The notes beneath the pieces were generated by a model. That model was not told the origin of the DNA. It searched no databases and saw only the letters and a list, made by a program, of their open reading frames with translations. The translations under genes were made by a program, and so were the position numbers. A stretch of DNA of 64,000 nt from Rhinopomastus cyanomelas. Lineage: Eukaryota > Chordata > Aves > Bucerotiformes > Rhinopomastidae. The stretch is from positions 1-64,000 of the forward strand of contig VXBP01003665.1 in NCBI GenBank assembly GCA_013400115.1, in the 5' to 3' direction. Of this stretch, positions 1 through 10,606 are shown piece after piece; within the stretch, counting starts at the first letter, position 1, and every line of letters begins with the position of its first letter.

Positions 1-1013
1 ATCTATGAGGTTTCTTCCAACCTTGGTAATACTGTAGGATGTGGTGGGACATGTAGTGCCAGCTCCAATCATACAATCAGAGTTACCGATCATAACAAGG
101 CACTGAACAGCTTCAAAACTTTCTTAGCAGACCCAGGACCTCAGGGAGGCCCATGTCCCCCCTCCTTTCACACCAGCCAGGAGGTTCAATGGGGCAGTAG
201 GACCACCCGTAGCACCATGTGCAAACCCCACATGGTCCCTCAGCCCCACAGTCCTCAGTGGGATGTTGGAGCACCTTTGAGAGCAGCTCAAACTCAGCAC
301 CTCTACTCCGGCCCAAAACAAACAGCAACTCCAAAGCACCCCACACTTTTCAGAAATGCTCTTGCTCTGCTGTTTTCCTAGCAAATAACCTGCTTGCTCA
401 CCAGGTCCCACCAGTACCAGCTATTTTAATATCTGAGGAGCAGCACCACAGGGTTCTGTCCCCTGGACGAGCTCTGCTCTACAACATGTGGTTTGCATTT
501 CACGTCTCACATCAGGATTTCACTTCCCTTCCTTTTGACTTCAACTCCAGAAGAGAACAAAACCCCCCAAACCCCCACCAGAATAACGAACATGACTCGC
601 TGCTCCGATTAACATTGAGGTCCACGAGGCTTCTTATTCAGATTCACACAAAATCAGCAAACCCAGCCAGACAGAGTTGTTTGGGCTCTATTTGTGAGAC
701 TGCAGCACAGGCTCTGGAAACATATGTCTTCAGTTTGGTATGTCAGGCTAAAAAAATCTTCAGAAGGATAATATTTTGATTAGGAACATGTGTGTTTTGA
801 AAGATTAATACTGTGCTCCAAGGGAGATTAAAACATGAGTAGAAACGATGAGCTAAATACACATATGTGCAACGAGTTTGCATTCCTGCCGCCTGCACGT
901 CAGCTCTTCATCCTATTGAAGCCTCCATCATATCTGCTGTCAGGTGGGGGGGGGGTTTATTAGCTATTTTAAAAATTGTGATCTTGTAGAATCCTACTTG
1001 GGTGCAGCTTCAG
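1..1013. other. Unannotated sequence with a G10 run
   Basis: No repeat, RNA gene or recognisable exon was seen here. A run of ten G lies at 946-955. A 186-codon plus frame (219-779) is the longest non-repeat frame in the window. It resembles no family I know, has no repeat or domain pattern, and reads as chance. Confidence 0.6.
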
Positions 1014-1266
1014 GCTAGGATGAGAGGGCAGGGCCTGAAGCTGCCAGGGGAGGGTTGGGTTGCATGTTAGGAAGCCCTTCCTCACAGAAAGGGTGATCAG
1101 ACACTGGAACGGACTGCCCAGGGCAGCGGTGGAGTCCCCATCCCTGGGGGTGTTGAATGACAGCCTGGCTGTGGCCCTGAGTGCCCTGGTCTGGCCGATA
1201 TGGTCATGGCTGGGCTGGCTCAGCTCAGAGGGCTTTTCCAGCCTCAATAATTCTGTGATTCTGTAA
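1014..1266 (+). mobile_element. CR1 retrotransposon, 3' fragment
   Basis: The plus strand encodes the end of CR1 pol (the block matching phenylalanine, two arginines, then HWNGLPRA), followed by the 3' UTR. It ends in the octamer tail ATTCTGTGATTCTGT near 1250-1264. The copy is 5'-truncated and diverged. It belongs to the subfamily whose 3' UTR reads GGTCATGGCTGGGCTGG, also seen at 17075 and 32763. Confidence 0.9.
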
Positions 1267-2221
1267 CCATTTCACAGCATAATAAAAAGAAAATGACATC
1301 TTCATCTAGCAGGTAAGAGAAGTGATGTGATTCCCTGTTTTATCATGACCTTCCAAGGATCCTCTCCTCTATTTAGTCTTCCAGGACTTTGCAACCCCAG
1401 CAGGAAACAACAGACAGTGCTTTTCAAGTAATCCTCATTATTTGCCAACTAATTGATTTATTTGAGGGAAGCAGTCAGCTCGCTAATTGTGCCAAAAGTG
1501 CAATTAGGGTTTTAGATAGTCACCCAACTTCCCAGACCACCCCCTTGCTCTTCTGTGGGTAGCTTGAGGCTGATGTTCCTGAGTGACTTCAGCTCAAAAA
1601 GTGCAAATGCATGCGTGAGCAATTGAAAAGTCACCTGCTGGAACTGTAACCCTAAAGCCTGGTTTACTGCTGCTTTTTATGGTCAGAAACACCAGGGTTG
1701 CCTATGCTGCCATCACGCATCCTCCACCCAGCAAAGCTTCTCAGCAGATCTCACTGCTCCACCAAGCAGCACCTTCCAGCTTCCATACCTCATGTAATGG
1801 CACCCGATTTGAAATAAACTCTGAGTTTGACTGCTAGCCATGATCATCAGAACCTGCTGCATCCTGGTAGAGACATCCCAAGCTGGAGTTCACACCACTG
1901 TTGGTCAAGTGAAGGAGCCTTGGTGAAAGGTTATGGGAGGTTCACCAACATCTTGGAGTTGCTGCTGCACTTTGGCCGTGGGTGGAACTTTCTTGGGATT
2001 TCAGGAGACAAAGATACAGTTCACCTCAACAAAGTAATGGGGAAGACAGACCCATAAATCTGCAGCAGCCACCCGCAGATTTGATTAGGTGATCTGAGAA
2101 GCACAGAGGGCACTACAGTCATTATTCGACTTGGGATCTTTGCGGAACCCAGCCTCACCCTGGGAGACACAAGTTCTGGAAGCTCTGACCTGAGCTTGGT
2201 TTCTCAGTAGGGAAGAGCAGA
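1267..2221. other. Unannotated sequence
   Basis: No gene or repeat was recognised. An AT-rich stretch near 1436-1515 contains several TAATTG/CAATTA homeodomain-type cores and could be a conserved non-coding element, but no alignment supports this. Confidence 0.4.
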
Positions 2222-2320
2222 CTGAAATGAGATGTTCAAAAGAAGTTCTTTAGCAGGAGGAGGGTTGAACACTGCAACAGGTTGCCCAGGGAGGGAGTTG
2301 AGGCTCTATCCCTGGAGATC
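2222..2320 (+). mobile_element. Older CR1, part 1 (interrupted by a nested CR1)
   Basis: This is sense CR1 sequence covering the pol C-terminus (AACAGGTTGCCCAGGGAGGG) up to GGAGATC. It stops mid-consensus at 2320 and resumes at 2604 with the expected next bases (TCAAGGTGAGGCTGGACAAG). A second CR1 occupies the space between. Confidence 0.88.
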
Positions 2321-2603
2321 CAGGCTCTTCTCTATGTAATCTGGTGATACGACAAAGGGCAATGGGTGTAAGCTGGAACATAGGAGGTTTCATATAAATA
2401 TCAGAAAGAACTTCTTTGTAGTGAGGGTGATGGAGCATTGGAACTGGTTGCCCAGGGGGGTTGTGGAGTCTCCTTATCTGGAGACATTTAAGACCTGCCT
2501 GGATATGTTCCTGTGCGACTTGGTCTAGGTCATCCTGCTGTGGCTGGGGGATTGGACTGGATGATCTTTCAAGGTCCTTTCCGATCCCTAATGATTCTAT
2601 GAT
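2321..2603 (+). mobile_element. Younger CR1 nested inside an older CR1
   Basis: This sense CR1 starts at CAGGCTCTTCTC and runs through pol C-terminal codons and the 3' UTR with GGATGATCTTTCAAGGTCC. It ends in ATGATTCTATGAT at 2591-2603. It belongs to the same young group as 9850-10107 and 45018-45362. Its 5' truncation point is inside pol. Its insertion splits the copy at 2222-2320/2604-2722. Confidence 0.88.
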
Positions 2604-2722
2604 ACTCAAGGTGAGGCTGGACAAGATGCTGGGCAACCTGATCTAGTTAAGGATGTCCCTGCTTGCTGCAGGGGTTTGGACTGGATGGCCTGTGGAGGTC
2701 TCTTCCGATTTGGGCCATTCTA
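2604..2722 (+). mobile_element. Older CR1, part 2
   Basis: This continues the CR1 at 2222-2320: end of pol (GGCAACCTGATCTAG), then a 3' UTR with GTCCCTGCTTGCTGCAGGGG and a weak tail at GGGCCATTCTAG. Confidence 0.88.
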
Positions 2723-3417
2723 GATAGCATGTTTCTATCCCAAGGAGCAAACTACACCAGTACGAGCCCACTGGTTACAGGTAAATCTAGTCCGAGTTCC
2801 CAACTCTGTCACTCAGATATAAATCTGAAGATGTTACAAAATAAATAAGAATAAATGGAAATGTTGTTATTTAAAATAGACTCTGGTTAAAAAATACAGA
2901 AGACATTAAATTTTTACTGTTCTTCACATCATCCATCCCATTGTAGCTACCACAGGGGTTAATATTTATGAGACAGACAACAGAACATCAAGCCGAGCAA
3001 GAAACAGCATTTCCTGCCCAACGGTCTGAAAGTGGTTGTTGCTGTTGCGCTTGTGCCTGGGCACTGTTGACTAGTGTTATCTTACAGACACCAAAACCCT
3101 AATGCTCTCCTAAGCCAAGCCCATGATAGCAGCAACGAGAAAGTACTAGTTCTCATGTGGTTCAATTTTTGGTTTTGTACCTTTGAGCCACTTTTTGAGA
3201 GGTTTTCATATTTTGATCTTGAATATATTGCTTATGCTATAGCTGTCATTGTTAGCTAATGGCAGTGGGACTTGTTTGGGAAACTGGGCATGGGGAGCAC
3301 CTTGGGCACAGGCAAACACTTGGGTCTATTTAGAAATATGTGTAAATCTGCTGATAAATTCACACCTCAAGACACCGCCCCGTGTTCCACATTGTACTGA
3401 GCAGGGAACATGAGAAT
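2723..3417. other. Unannotated AT-rich sequence
   Basis: No gene, RNA or repeat was recognised. Short frames here have no family resemblance. Confidence 0.5.
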
Positions 3418-3755
3418 TCACAGAATCACAAGGTTGGAAAAGACCTCCAAAGGTCATCCAGTCCAACGCTCCTACAACAAGTAGGGCCATCACTCACCAG
3501 ACCAGACTGCCCACAGTCTCATCCAGCCTGACCTTGAATGGCTCCAGGGAGGGGGTCTCTATCACCTCTCCAGGCAGCCTGTTCCAGGGATTCTCCACCC
3601 TCAGATTCAACAACTTTTTTCTGATGTTCAACCTAAATCTCCCTTTTTCCAACTTCAAACCATGACCCCTCATCCAATCATTCCCTGCCCTTATGAACAG
3701 TCTTCTGTAGCCTTCTGACAAGCTCCTTCCAGGTACCTGAAGGCCACTATTCTTG
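3418..3755 (-). mobile_element. CR1 3' fragment, antisense
   Basis: It opens with the reverse complement of the CR1 tail (CACAGAATCACAAGGTTGG, AGACCTCCAAAGGTCATCC). It continues backwards through the 3' UTR into the pol C-terminus, where minus-strand codons read NPWNRLPGEVIETPSLE near 3580-3535. The copy is 5'-truncated and moderately diverged. Confidence 0.92.
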
Positions 3756-4374
3756 AAGTAAAGAGCCATGGCAGAGAGGTTTGACCTCCAACAGAAGTCA
3801 CTACCTATGATTGTAATTATATTTTAGTTAACAAACCATCACTCTAGTAACAATTATCCATACAAACCCACTTGTAGAGCTTTGCACCAAAGCTAGGAGG
3901 GAGGCACAGTGTTGAACCCAAAGAGCTGACAGAGACAGCAGGGCTGGACAGAAAGGCATGGGACACCAAGGAGAAGGAGCTCAGGGATTACCAGTTTGAA
4001 GAACCAGCAAGAAAAGCCCCGGGAAGAAGCAGGGTTTACGACAGCGGGGATGCAAGCGAAGGCAGGGAGCCTGACAGACAAGCAGCACAGTGTTCCCTGC
4101 ACACAGAGGGGCATTAACAGAGGCTATGGGACAAGTGGGAGAAAGACACAAAGAGCACCAAGGACTGGGGACAGGGAAGGGCGAGGGCAGCAGAGCAGGG
4201 AGGGGGTGGATACGAGAATGAAGAAATGAGAGAAAGATAATGTTCAAGTGCAATGCATGGGCCATGCTCAGGAAGTTTGAAGGGGTTTTGTTGCAAGCAC
4301 AACTTTAAAAAGAAGAAAGAAACCTCCTACTGAGACACACAGTCATTGTGTCCTGCTGTACTCCTGCTCATCCT
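3756..4374. other. Unannotated purine-rich sequence
   Basis: The plus strand from about 3890 to 4230 is rich in A and G. The 62-94-codon minus frames across it follow from this composition bias rather than from a gene. Confidence 0.5.
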
Positions 4375-4683
4375 CAGAATCATAGACTCATCCAGGCTGG
4401 GAAAGACTTTCAAGATCATCAAATCCAACTGTTAACCCACCTGTCCCATGGCTATCGCTAAACCCTGTCCCTGAGCTCCAGATCTTGATTACTGTGAAAC
4501 ATGGTCATGGATGGCAGTTCAATCCCCTCCCCAGGCAGCCTGTTCCAAGGCCTGAGGACCCCTTCCAGGAAGAAGTTTCTCCTCTTGTCTAACCCAAATT
4601 TCCCCTGGTGCAGCTTGAGGCCTTTTCCTCCTGTCCTATCACTTGTTCCTTGTGAGAAGAGACCAACCTCCACATCTATAATG
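4375..4683 (-). mobile_element. CR1 3' fragment, antisense
   Basis: Antisense CR1: tail (CAGAATCATAGACTCATCC), 3' UTR, then pol C-terminus with RPWNRLPGEGIELPS on the minus strand near 4560-4515. It belongs to the subfamily with the AACCCTGTCCCTGAGCTCC segment, shared with 12755-13085 and 59857-60203. Confidence 0.92.
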
Positions 4684-4957
4684 CAAGTCTTTCCCTGCCG
4701 TCATTAAATAAGTGATTAATCCTGCCTACTGCCACACAGTAACTTGCACCTTTCCCCTGAAACTGGTCTGCAAATGGTTGTCCCATTCCTGGTTGTCTTT
4801 TATTGCCAACATGCACCGTGACTTGGAGCTACCAACTCCACATAAATCACACCCTCTCCATCCCTTTCCAAACCAAGCAGCCGTAAACCACTTTGATCCA
4901 CTATGTTTCCTGAGCTTCAACTCTTTTCCAAGTTCTACAGAAACACGTGAACAACCT

Positions 4958-5049
4958 GTAGTTGAGAATGGCTCTGCTCACTGCAGGGGGGTTGGACTGG
5001 ATGACCTTTGGAGGTCCCTTCCAGCCTGGGCCGTTCTAGGATTCTATGA
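4958..5049 (+). mobile_element. CR1 tail fragment
   Basis: About 90 bp of CR1 3' UTR only: TGCTCACTGCAGGGGGGTTG, GATGACCTTTGGAGGTCCC, ending in GGATTCTATGA. It is a very short 5'-truncated insertion. Confidence 0.88.
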
Positions 5050-5280
5050 AATATCTGAGTCTGCTCATTACTGGTTTTAGTACTTAACTCATCATTCCTT
5101 TTCTCTCAGCACATGGAACCAGAGGTGTGACTCGGAACCTGTTTTGCAGAGGTCTCTCCCTGTCAGAGCACAGTTGCTCTGTACCTTGTACTTCCTTGCA
5201 CTTTGTTCAGCACAGCTTGGAAGTTCAAAGCCATCAGACAGTTCCAGCCCAAGGATGGACAGGCTTCAGCCCCTGAACCA

Positions 5281-5434
5281 TTTTTGGAGACATTTAAGGT
5301 CATTGAGACACTTCAGGTCAGGTTGGACCTTGGGGCTCTCTGCAACCTGCTCCACTTGAAGATGTCCTTGCTCACCGCAGGGGGCTGGACTAGATGAAGG
5401 TTCCCCATGTTCATCTCAACCAGTACTGTAATTC
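5281..5434 (+). mobile_element. Degraded CR1 3' fragment
   Basis: Weak but ordered matches to the CR1 end: TTGGAGACATTTAAGGTC, GATGTCCTTGCTCACCGCAG, GGCTGGACTAGATGAAGG. The terminal octamers are lost. It is one of the older copies in the window. Confidence 0.7.
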
Positions 5435-6417
5435 AGAGCTTATTAATAAGCCTTGTTCTGGCCCTTTACTGCATTAATTTCAGTCACAGAGCAAAGGTAG
5501 GTAGAAGGGGGACCAGGGAGAGAGAAAGGCAAATCCGAGGAATTGGAGTGAGAAGCGCAGGACTGGAAACCCAGCAAGGTATCTAGTCATTTCAGTACTA
5601 TTGGCAGCTCTTCAACATAAAGCCTTTTTTTCCCCCTCTTCTCCTCTGCTGTATCCAACTCCATTTCATTCATTAAATTTCATTACATCTACATCATTTA
5701 ATTTAGGTCAGCATGTCAGAGCAGCCCAGAATCATGTTTGCTTTACGTCACTCAACATTACTCTCAGAGCTGAAAAGCCCGTTTCAGTGTCTGTGGCAGA
5801 ACAACCTTGCAGTTCCTCCAACCAACATAAAGTCACAAGAGGTAAACCAAGAACCTCAGTCTAACGCCATCAGACTTTCCAATTTGTGACCACACACAAT
5901 ACCAACTGCACAGCGGGACAACAGCTAGTAGTCAATTAATAATTAATTAGTAAAACATAATACTGGGTTGGGTCCTAGTTATGGTTTTCTTTTTTTGACA
6001 CTGTAGAGACAAAACCTAATTTTGCAGAAGGCTCCTCTTGGAAGGAGGGACCAATCTCCATCTCCCCAGATCCGCCTGGGATCATGACAACAGTGCTGCT
6101 GCCTGCACGGTGTGAACCCAGAGCTCCTCCCCTGGTGTGTTCTTATCAGAATCAGAACTTTGATTCTTATTTGGATAAAAGAATTTGGATTCTTTGACCA
6201 AAAGACAAAGAATATTTGCTTGAAGTGCATCAGCACTAGGAACACATGCTGCGTTTCACAACACACAGGCAAAGATGCTGGATGTTCACTCCAGCTGCAT
6301 AAGAAGCGAAGGAAGAGGAGGAGAAGGAGGAGAAGAGGCTGGGCAGCAGCATCCTCAGTGCCCCAACATGACTCTCTCCCTGTATTTGTAAAGCCCTGCA
6401 CAGAATCTAAGAGCAAA
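5435..6417. other. Unannotated sequence with a polypurine tract
   Basis: No gene was seen. 5933-5955 is AT-rich with overlapping TAATTAATTAG cores. 6300-6341 is an uninterrupted-looking GGA/GAA/AGG purine tract that translates to an arginine/lysine run, which I treat as low complexity. Confidence 0.5.
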
Positions 6418-6845
6418 ACACAGAATCACAAAATGACTGAGGTTGGAAAAGCCCTTTGAGCTCATCCAGCCCAGCCGAGGACCTAACATCACCATATCAG
6501 CCAGACCAGGGTATGAAGGGCCACAAACAGGCTGTCCTTCAACAGCTCCAGGGTTGGGGACTCCTCCACTGCCCTGGGCTTTTTAACATCCAGCTTAGCC
6601 TTCCCCTGGCATCTTCAGGTCCCACTTAAGTCTCCTTTTCTCCAGGTTAAACATCACCAGCTCCCTCAGCCTCTCTTCATCAGACTTTCCCCCCAGTCCC
6701 TCCCCTCAGCCTCATTGCTCCTCTGGACCCACTCTAGCCCTTCAATCTCTTCCTTGAAGTGAGTGGTGCAGAACTGCCCCCAGTGCTTGAGGAGACGCCT
6801 CACCAGTGCCCAGCACGGGGGGACAAGCAACATCAACCTCCTGCC
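6418..6845 (-). mobile_element. CR1 3' fragment, antisense, internally deleted
   Basis: Antisense tail (CACAGAATCACAAAATGACT), 3' UTR and pol. Consensus order continues into the region encoding the ERLRELG block (CTCCCTCAGCCTCTCTTCAT) and beyond. A segment is missing around 6580, where GCCCTGGGC jumps to TTTTTAACATCCAGC, so part of the pol C-terminus is deleted. Confidence 0.9.
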
Positions 6846-7033
6846 TGTGTGCTCAGATGACAAGTAACACACTAAAAATATATTTAAATAACCTGTTTTT
6901 TCTTATGAATACAGCCAAGGATAAAGCTTTTCGCCAACATAAGACCCCACAGTTAGTACAAAGCAGAGAGCAAATATAACCCGTCTGCAGAAACAACAGA
7001 GTTGTGCGAAATGCAGGCAATCCCAAACATGAA

Positions 7034-7440
7034 CACAGAATCACAGACTAATAATGGCTGGAAAGGATCTCCACAATCATCAAGTCCAGCCCTCATCCCA
7101 ACATCTCGCTAGCCCCTAGCCCATGACCTCAAGTGCTCTAGCTACTAGTTTTTTAAACATCTCCAGGGATGGGGACTCCACCACCTCCCTGAGCAGCCTG
7201 TTCCAGTGCCCAACTACTCTCTCAGGAAAAAACGTCCTCCTAAGATCCAATCTAAACCTCCCCAGATGCAACTTGAGGCCCTTTCCCCTCACCTTATCAT
7301 TAGTAATTTGGGAGAAGAGACCAGCACCATCCTTGCTACAACCTCCTTTCAGGTAGTTGTAGAGAGCAATAAGGTTTCCTCTCAGCATCCTCTTATCTAG
7401 ACTAAATAACCCCAGTTCCCTCAGCCACTCTTCATACAGT
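7034..7440 (-). mobile_element. CR1 3' fragment, antisense
   Basis: Antisense CR1 with the tail at 7034. Minus-strand pol codons are open for about 90 residues (7388-7119), ending the element protein with VVGHWNRLLREVVESPSLE. The 5' truncation falls in the ERLRELG-coding region near 7440. Confidence 0.93.
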
Positions 7441-8599
7441 CTGTGTTATTTGTGTAAGAATCACATTTGGGTGGCTGTTTGACAGCCTCTGACCTTGTGC
7501 TATTGAAGTCACACACATATTTTGACTGCTGGAAGTGACGTACGCACGCACTGCAGAGCTGCTGCACACAAACCACAACAACATTAAACTTCATTCTGTC
7601 CCCAAAGCCGACGCATGGCTCCATCTTTCACATTCTGCTTCATTCTGTTAATTCTCCCCCTCTCGGACTCTTTTTTTAGCCTTTTAAGTAAGGTGGGGGG
7701 GGAGTTAATGTGGCTTGTATAAACTGAGGGCGTTTGGAGCTGCTTGAGCTGACTCACTTCCCATGAACTGAAAACGAAGTGTTAGTCAAGCAACAGTCAA
7801 GACAACAGCAAAAACTCTGCATTCAAGCCTCTCCCAGCCTCCTCGGTGACATTAAGGGCTTAACTGCACCAGCTAGCACCAGTTATTCACCAACCTGACG
7901 AATCCTTGTAGTGGTTATCTTTGTTTCTTTCCTTCGTTTTATCGTCTTCTTCAGCCTCTCTTTTCCCATAAAGTCTTTTCTCTTCTCTCCCATCTTCTCC
8001 AATGCATTTCACTCTTTCTAAACCACCTTCTGCCCTTCTGTGCCTACACCCTCACAGAGGTTCCTCTTCCCTTATCTCCTTTCCCTCATTTCTGCATCAA
8101 TTTAATCCCCAGAGCCAGTCTCAGATGAAGTTCTTAGAACAGCGGAGGAGAAGACTTTGACCCTTTGTTGGGCTGCAGAGGAGGGAGCTGAGCAGCTGGG
8201 GAATGTGCAAGCAGTGCATTCCTGACAAAGCCCTTTGCTTGGGCTTCAGCCACCAGGTCCTGCTCAGGACCACTCCAATGTCTTTGGGACAGTTCCTTGA
8301 ACACCTCAAAACAAAGAAAAATTGCTGAGAAAGGAGATGAGGACTCAGCTCAGGCAGGTAAAGGACGTGGTGCTGGATGTTAATGAAAGATACGCGTTGG
8401 AGGACAGGTTTAAGGTTCACAGGTCTGGTACAAATACAAACGAGCTGTGTAATGTTACAAGACTGCATAGGCAGAAAGCTGCCAACATCCTACGTGTCCC
8501 CGACACGTTGTCTGCCCTGAGCACGCTGTAGCTTATCTCAAATGCAAAAGCTTGCAGCAACAGAACCACCAGCTCCAGACCACAGATAATACACGGTTC
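7441..8599. other. Unannotated sequence
   Basis: No gene or repeat was recognised. 7918-8010 is strongly pyrimidine-rich. 8100-8600 has several short frames on both strands without family resemblance. Confidence 0.5.
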
Positions 8600-8622
8600 C
8601 ACCACAAATAAAGCTAAGGGAG

Positions 8623-9347
8623 ATGGTGGAAGTCATTGCTAGGCCACTCTCCATTATCTCTGCTAAGTCACGGGGACCAGGAGAAGTGCCTGGGCACTGG
8701 AGGAGAGCAAATGTCACTCCGATCTCCAAAAAGGGTAGGGAGGACCCGGGTAACTATAGACCAGTCAGACTTACCTCCATCCCAGGAAAAGTGATGGAAC
8801 AATTTACCCTTGATGCTGCCTCTAGGCACATCAAGGACTGGAGGGTCATTAGGGACAGCCAGCACGGCTTCAACAAAGGGAAGTCATGCTTGACCAATCT
8901 GATAGCCTTTAAGAGGGCGTAACCAGGTGGATAGATGATGGCAGAGCAGTGGATGTGATCTATCTTGACTTGAGTAAAGCATTCAACACAGTCTCCCACA
9001 GCATCCTTGCAGCCAAACTGAGGCAGTGTGGTCTAGACAATCAGGTAGTGAGGTGGATCATGAACTGGCTGGAGGATAGAAGCCACAGAGTAGTGGTCAA
9101 TGGGACAGAGTCTAGTTGGAGGCCTGGATCTAGTGGAGTCCTCCAAGGGTCAGTACTAGGACCAGTCCTATTCAATCTATTCATTAGTGACTTGGATGAG
9201 GGATCAGGGTGCACTGTCAGCAAGTTTGCCAGTAACACAAAGCTGGGAGGAGTGGCTGACACTCCTGCAGATTGTGCTGCCATTCAGCAGGACCTGGACA
9301 GGCTGGAGAGCTGGGCTGAGAGAAATTTAATGAACAATAACAAGTAA
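8623..9347 (+). pseudogene. CR1 pol reverse-transcriptase region, frameshifted
   Basis: Reverse transcriptase copies element RNA at the target site. Two frames join here: 8623-8922 holds the fingers region (NYRPVRLTSIPGKVMEQ, QHGFNKGKSCLTNLI), and 8949-9347 holds motif A (VIYLDLSKAFNTVSH) and motif B (SGVLQGSVLGPVLF). A one-base loss near 8910, compared with the other copies, causes the shift. The catalytic motif expected as FADD reads FASN at 9225-9236, so both metal-binding aspartates are lost. A stop ends the frame at 9347. This is a dead pol. Confidence 0.93.
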
Positions 9348-10025
9348 GTGTAGAGTCTTGCATCTGGGCAAGAACAACCCCAGGTACCAGTATAGGTTGG
9401 GGATGACCTGTTGGAGAGCAGTGTAGGAGAAAGGGACCTGGGGTTCCTGGTGGACAGCAGGATGACCATGAGCGAGCAATGTGCCCTTGTGGCCAAGGCG
9501 GCCAACAGCATCCTGGGGTGCATCAGTAGCAGAGTGGTTAGCAGATTGAGAGAGGTTCTCCTCTCCCTCTACTCTGCCCTGGTGAGACCACATCTGGAAT
9601 ACTGTGCCCAGTTCTGGGCCCCTCAGTTCAAGAGGGATACAGAACTTCTTCAGAGAATCCAGTGCAGAGCTGCAAAGATAATGAAGGGAGTGGAACATCT
9701 CCTTTACGAGGAAAGGCTGAGGGAGCTGGGTGTCTTGAGCGTGGAGAAAAGGAGACTGAGGGGTGACCTCATTAATGTTGATAAATATGTGAAGGGTGGG
9801 TGTCAGGAGGATGGAGCTAGGCTCTGCTCAGTGTCATCTACTGATAGGACAAGGGGCAATGGGTGTAAGCTGGAACACAGAAGGTTCCACATAAATATGA
9901 GAAGGAACTTCTTCATAGTGAAGGTGACAGAGCACTGGAACAGGCTGCCCAGGGAGGTTGTGGAGCCTCCTTCTGCGGAGACGTTTAAAACCTACCTGGA
10001 TACATTCCTGTGCAACTGGATCTAG
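9348..10025 (+). pseudogene. CR1 pol C-terminal region
   Basis: The connection and C-terminal region of CR1 pol follows the reverse transcriptase. From 9411 the frame is open for 204 codons: ERDLGFLVDSRMTMSEQCAL, SALVRPHLEYCAQFWAPQFK, EERLRELGVLSVEKRRLRG and EHWNRLPREVVEPPS. It ends at the normal CR1 stop at 10023-10025. Between 9348 and 9411 it is out of frame because of small deletions. The 3' UTR follows directly. Confidence 0.93.
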
Positions 10026-10107
10026 GTGATCCTGCTGTTGCAGGGTGATTGGACTAGATGCTCTTTTGAGGTCCCTTCCAATCCCTAATATTCTGTGATT
10101 CTGTGAA

Positions 10108-10549
10108 TAAACTCCTCAACCACCAAACTGCGCTGAGGACTTACTTCCTTCTTTCATTTCACCACACTACTGCTGTGGCCTTAACCAAAAAACCCCCACA
10201 AAATAGGTGGAAGTCCAGTAGTCCAGCTGATGCACAGCCACAAAATGAGAACAGCTTCATAATGTGGTCCTACAGCCCAAAGCTCTGCTGTGGTCACCCA
10301 GAGCACACGACAGCAGAGCTCTGTACACGATACATGCTATTCTTCTGGAGACACATGCCACCAGAGTCTCAAAACTTTGGAGTAGGTAGGGAACTACTGG
10401 CAAGAACAAGCCAACTACAGCATGAACAGAGACTGCAAAGAACATTCCATACAAACCACACACTGGAAACACACAGAATCTGTTCTTTCAGGGAGGAATT
10501 GCTGTGGCCCCAAGGAGAGAAATCCCTTTTTTGAGGCCAGAGAGCCCAG
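10108..10549. other. Unannotated sequence
   Basis: No repeat or gene was recognised. A 143-codon plus frame (10103-10534) overlaps the CR1 tail and has no family resemblance. Confidence 0.5.
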
Positions 10550-10606
10550 AGAATCACATAATGATTTAGGTTGGAAGGGACCATTTAGGATCAGCTAGTT
10601 CCTGCC
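10550..10606 (-). mobile_element. CR1 tail remnant, antisense
   Basis: About 55 bp: AGAATCACATAATGATTTAG followed by GGTTGGAAGGGACCATTTAG. This matches the antisense CR1 3' end and then loses similarity. Confidence 0.75.

Larger units (their letters stand above)
8600..10107 (+). mobile_element. CR1 retrotransposon, about 1.5 kb, with reverse transcriptase
   Basis: This is the longest uninterrupted CR1 in the window, in sense orientation. It starts within pol just upstream of the reverse-transcriptase core, runs through the whole C-terminal half of pol and the 3' UTR, and ends in ATTCTGTGATTCTGTGA at 10091-10107. It is 5'-truncated, lacking ORF1 and the endonuclease, and cannot move by itself. 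Its 3' part closely resembles the young copies at 45018, 43317 and 57359. Confidence 0.95.

Noticed and set aside
219..779. 186-codon plus-strand open frame, the longest outside CR1 and the CpG island
   Set aside because: No domain, signal or repeat pattern and no resemblance to a known family. Overlapping minus frames are also open. A single intronless frame of this size is expected by chance in 64 kb.
6112..6459. 115-codon plus frame with an arginine run
   Set aside because: The basic run is the translation of a simple polypurine tract, and the frame ends in a CR1 tail.
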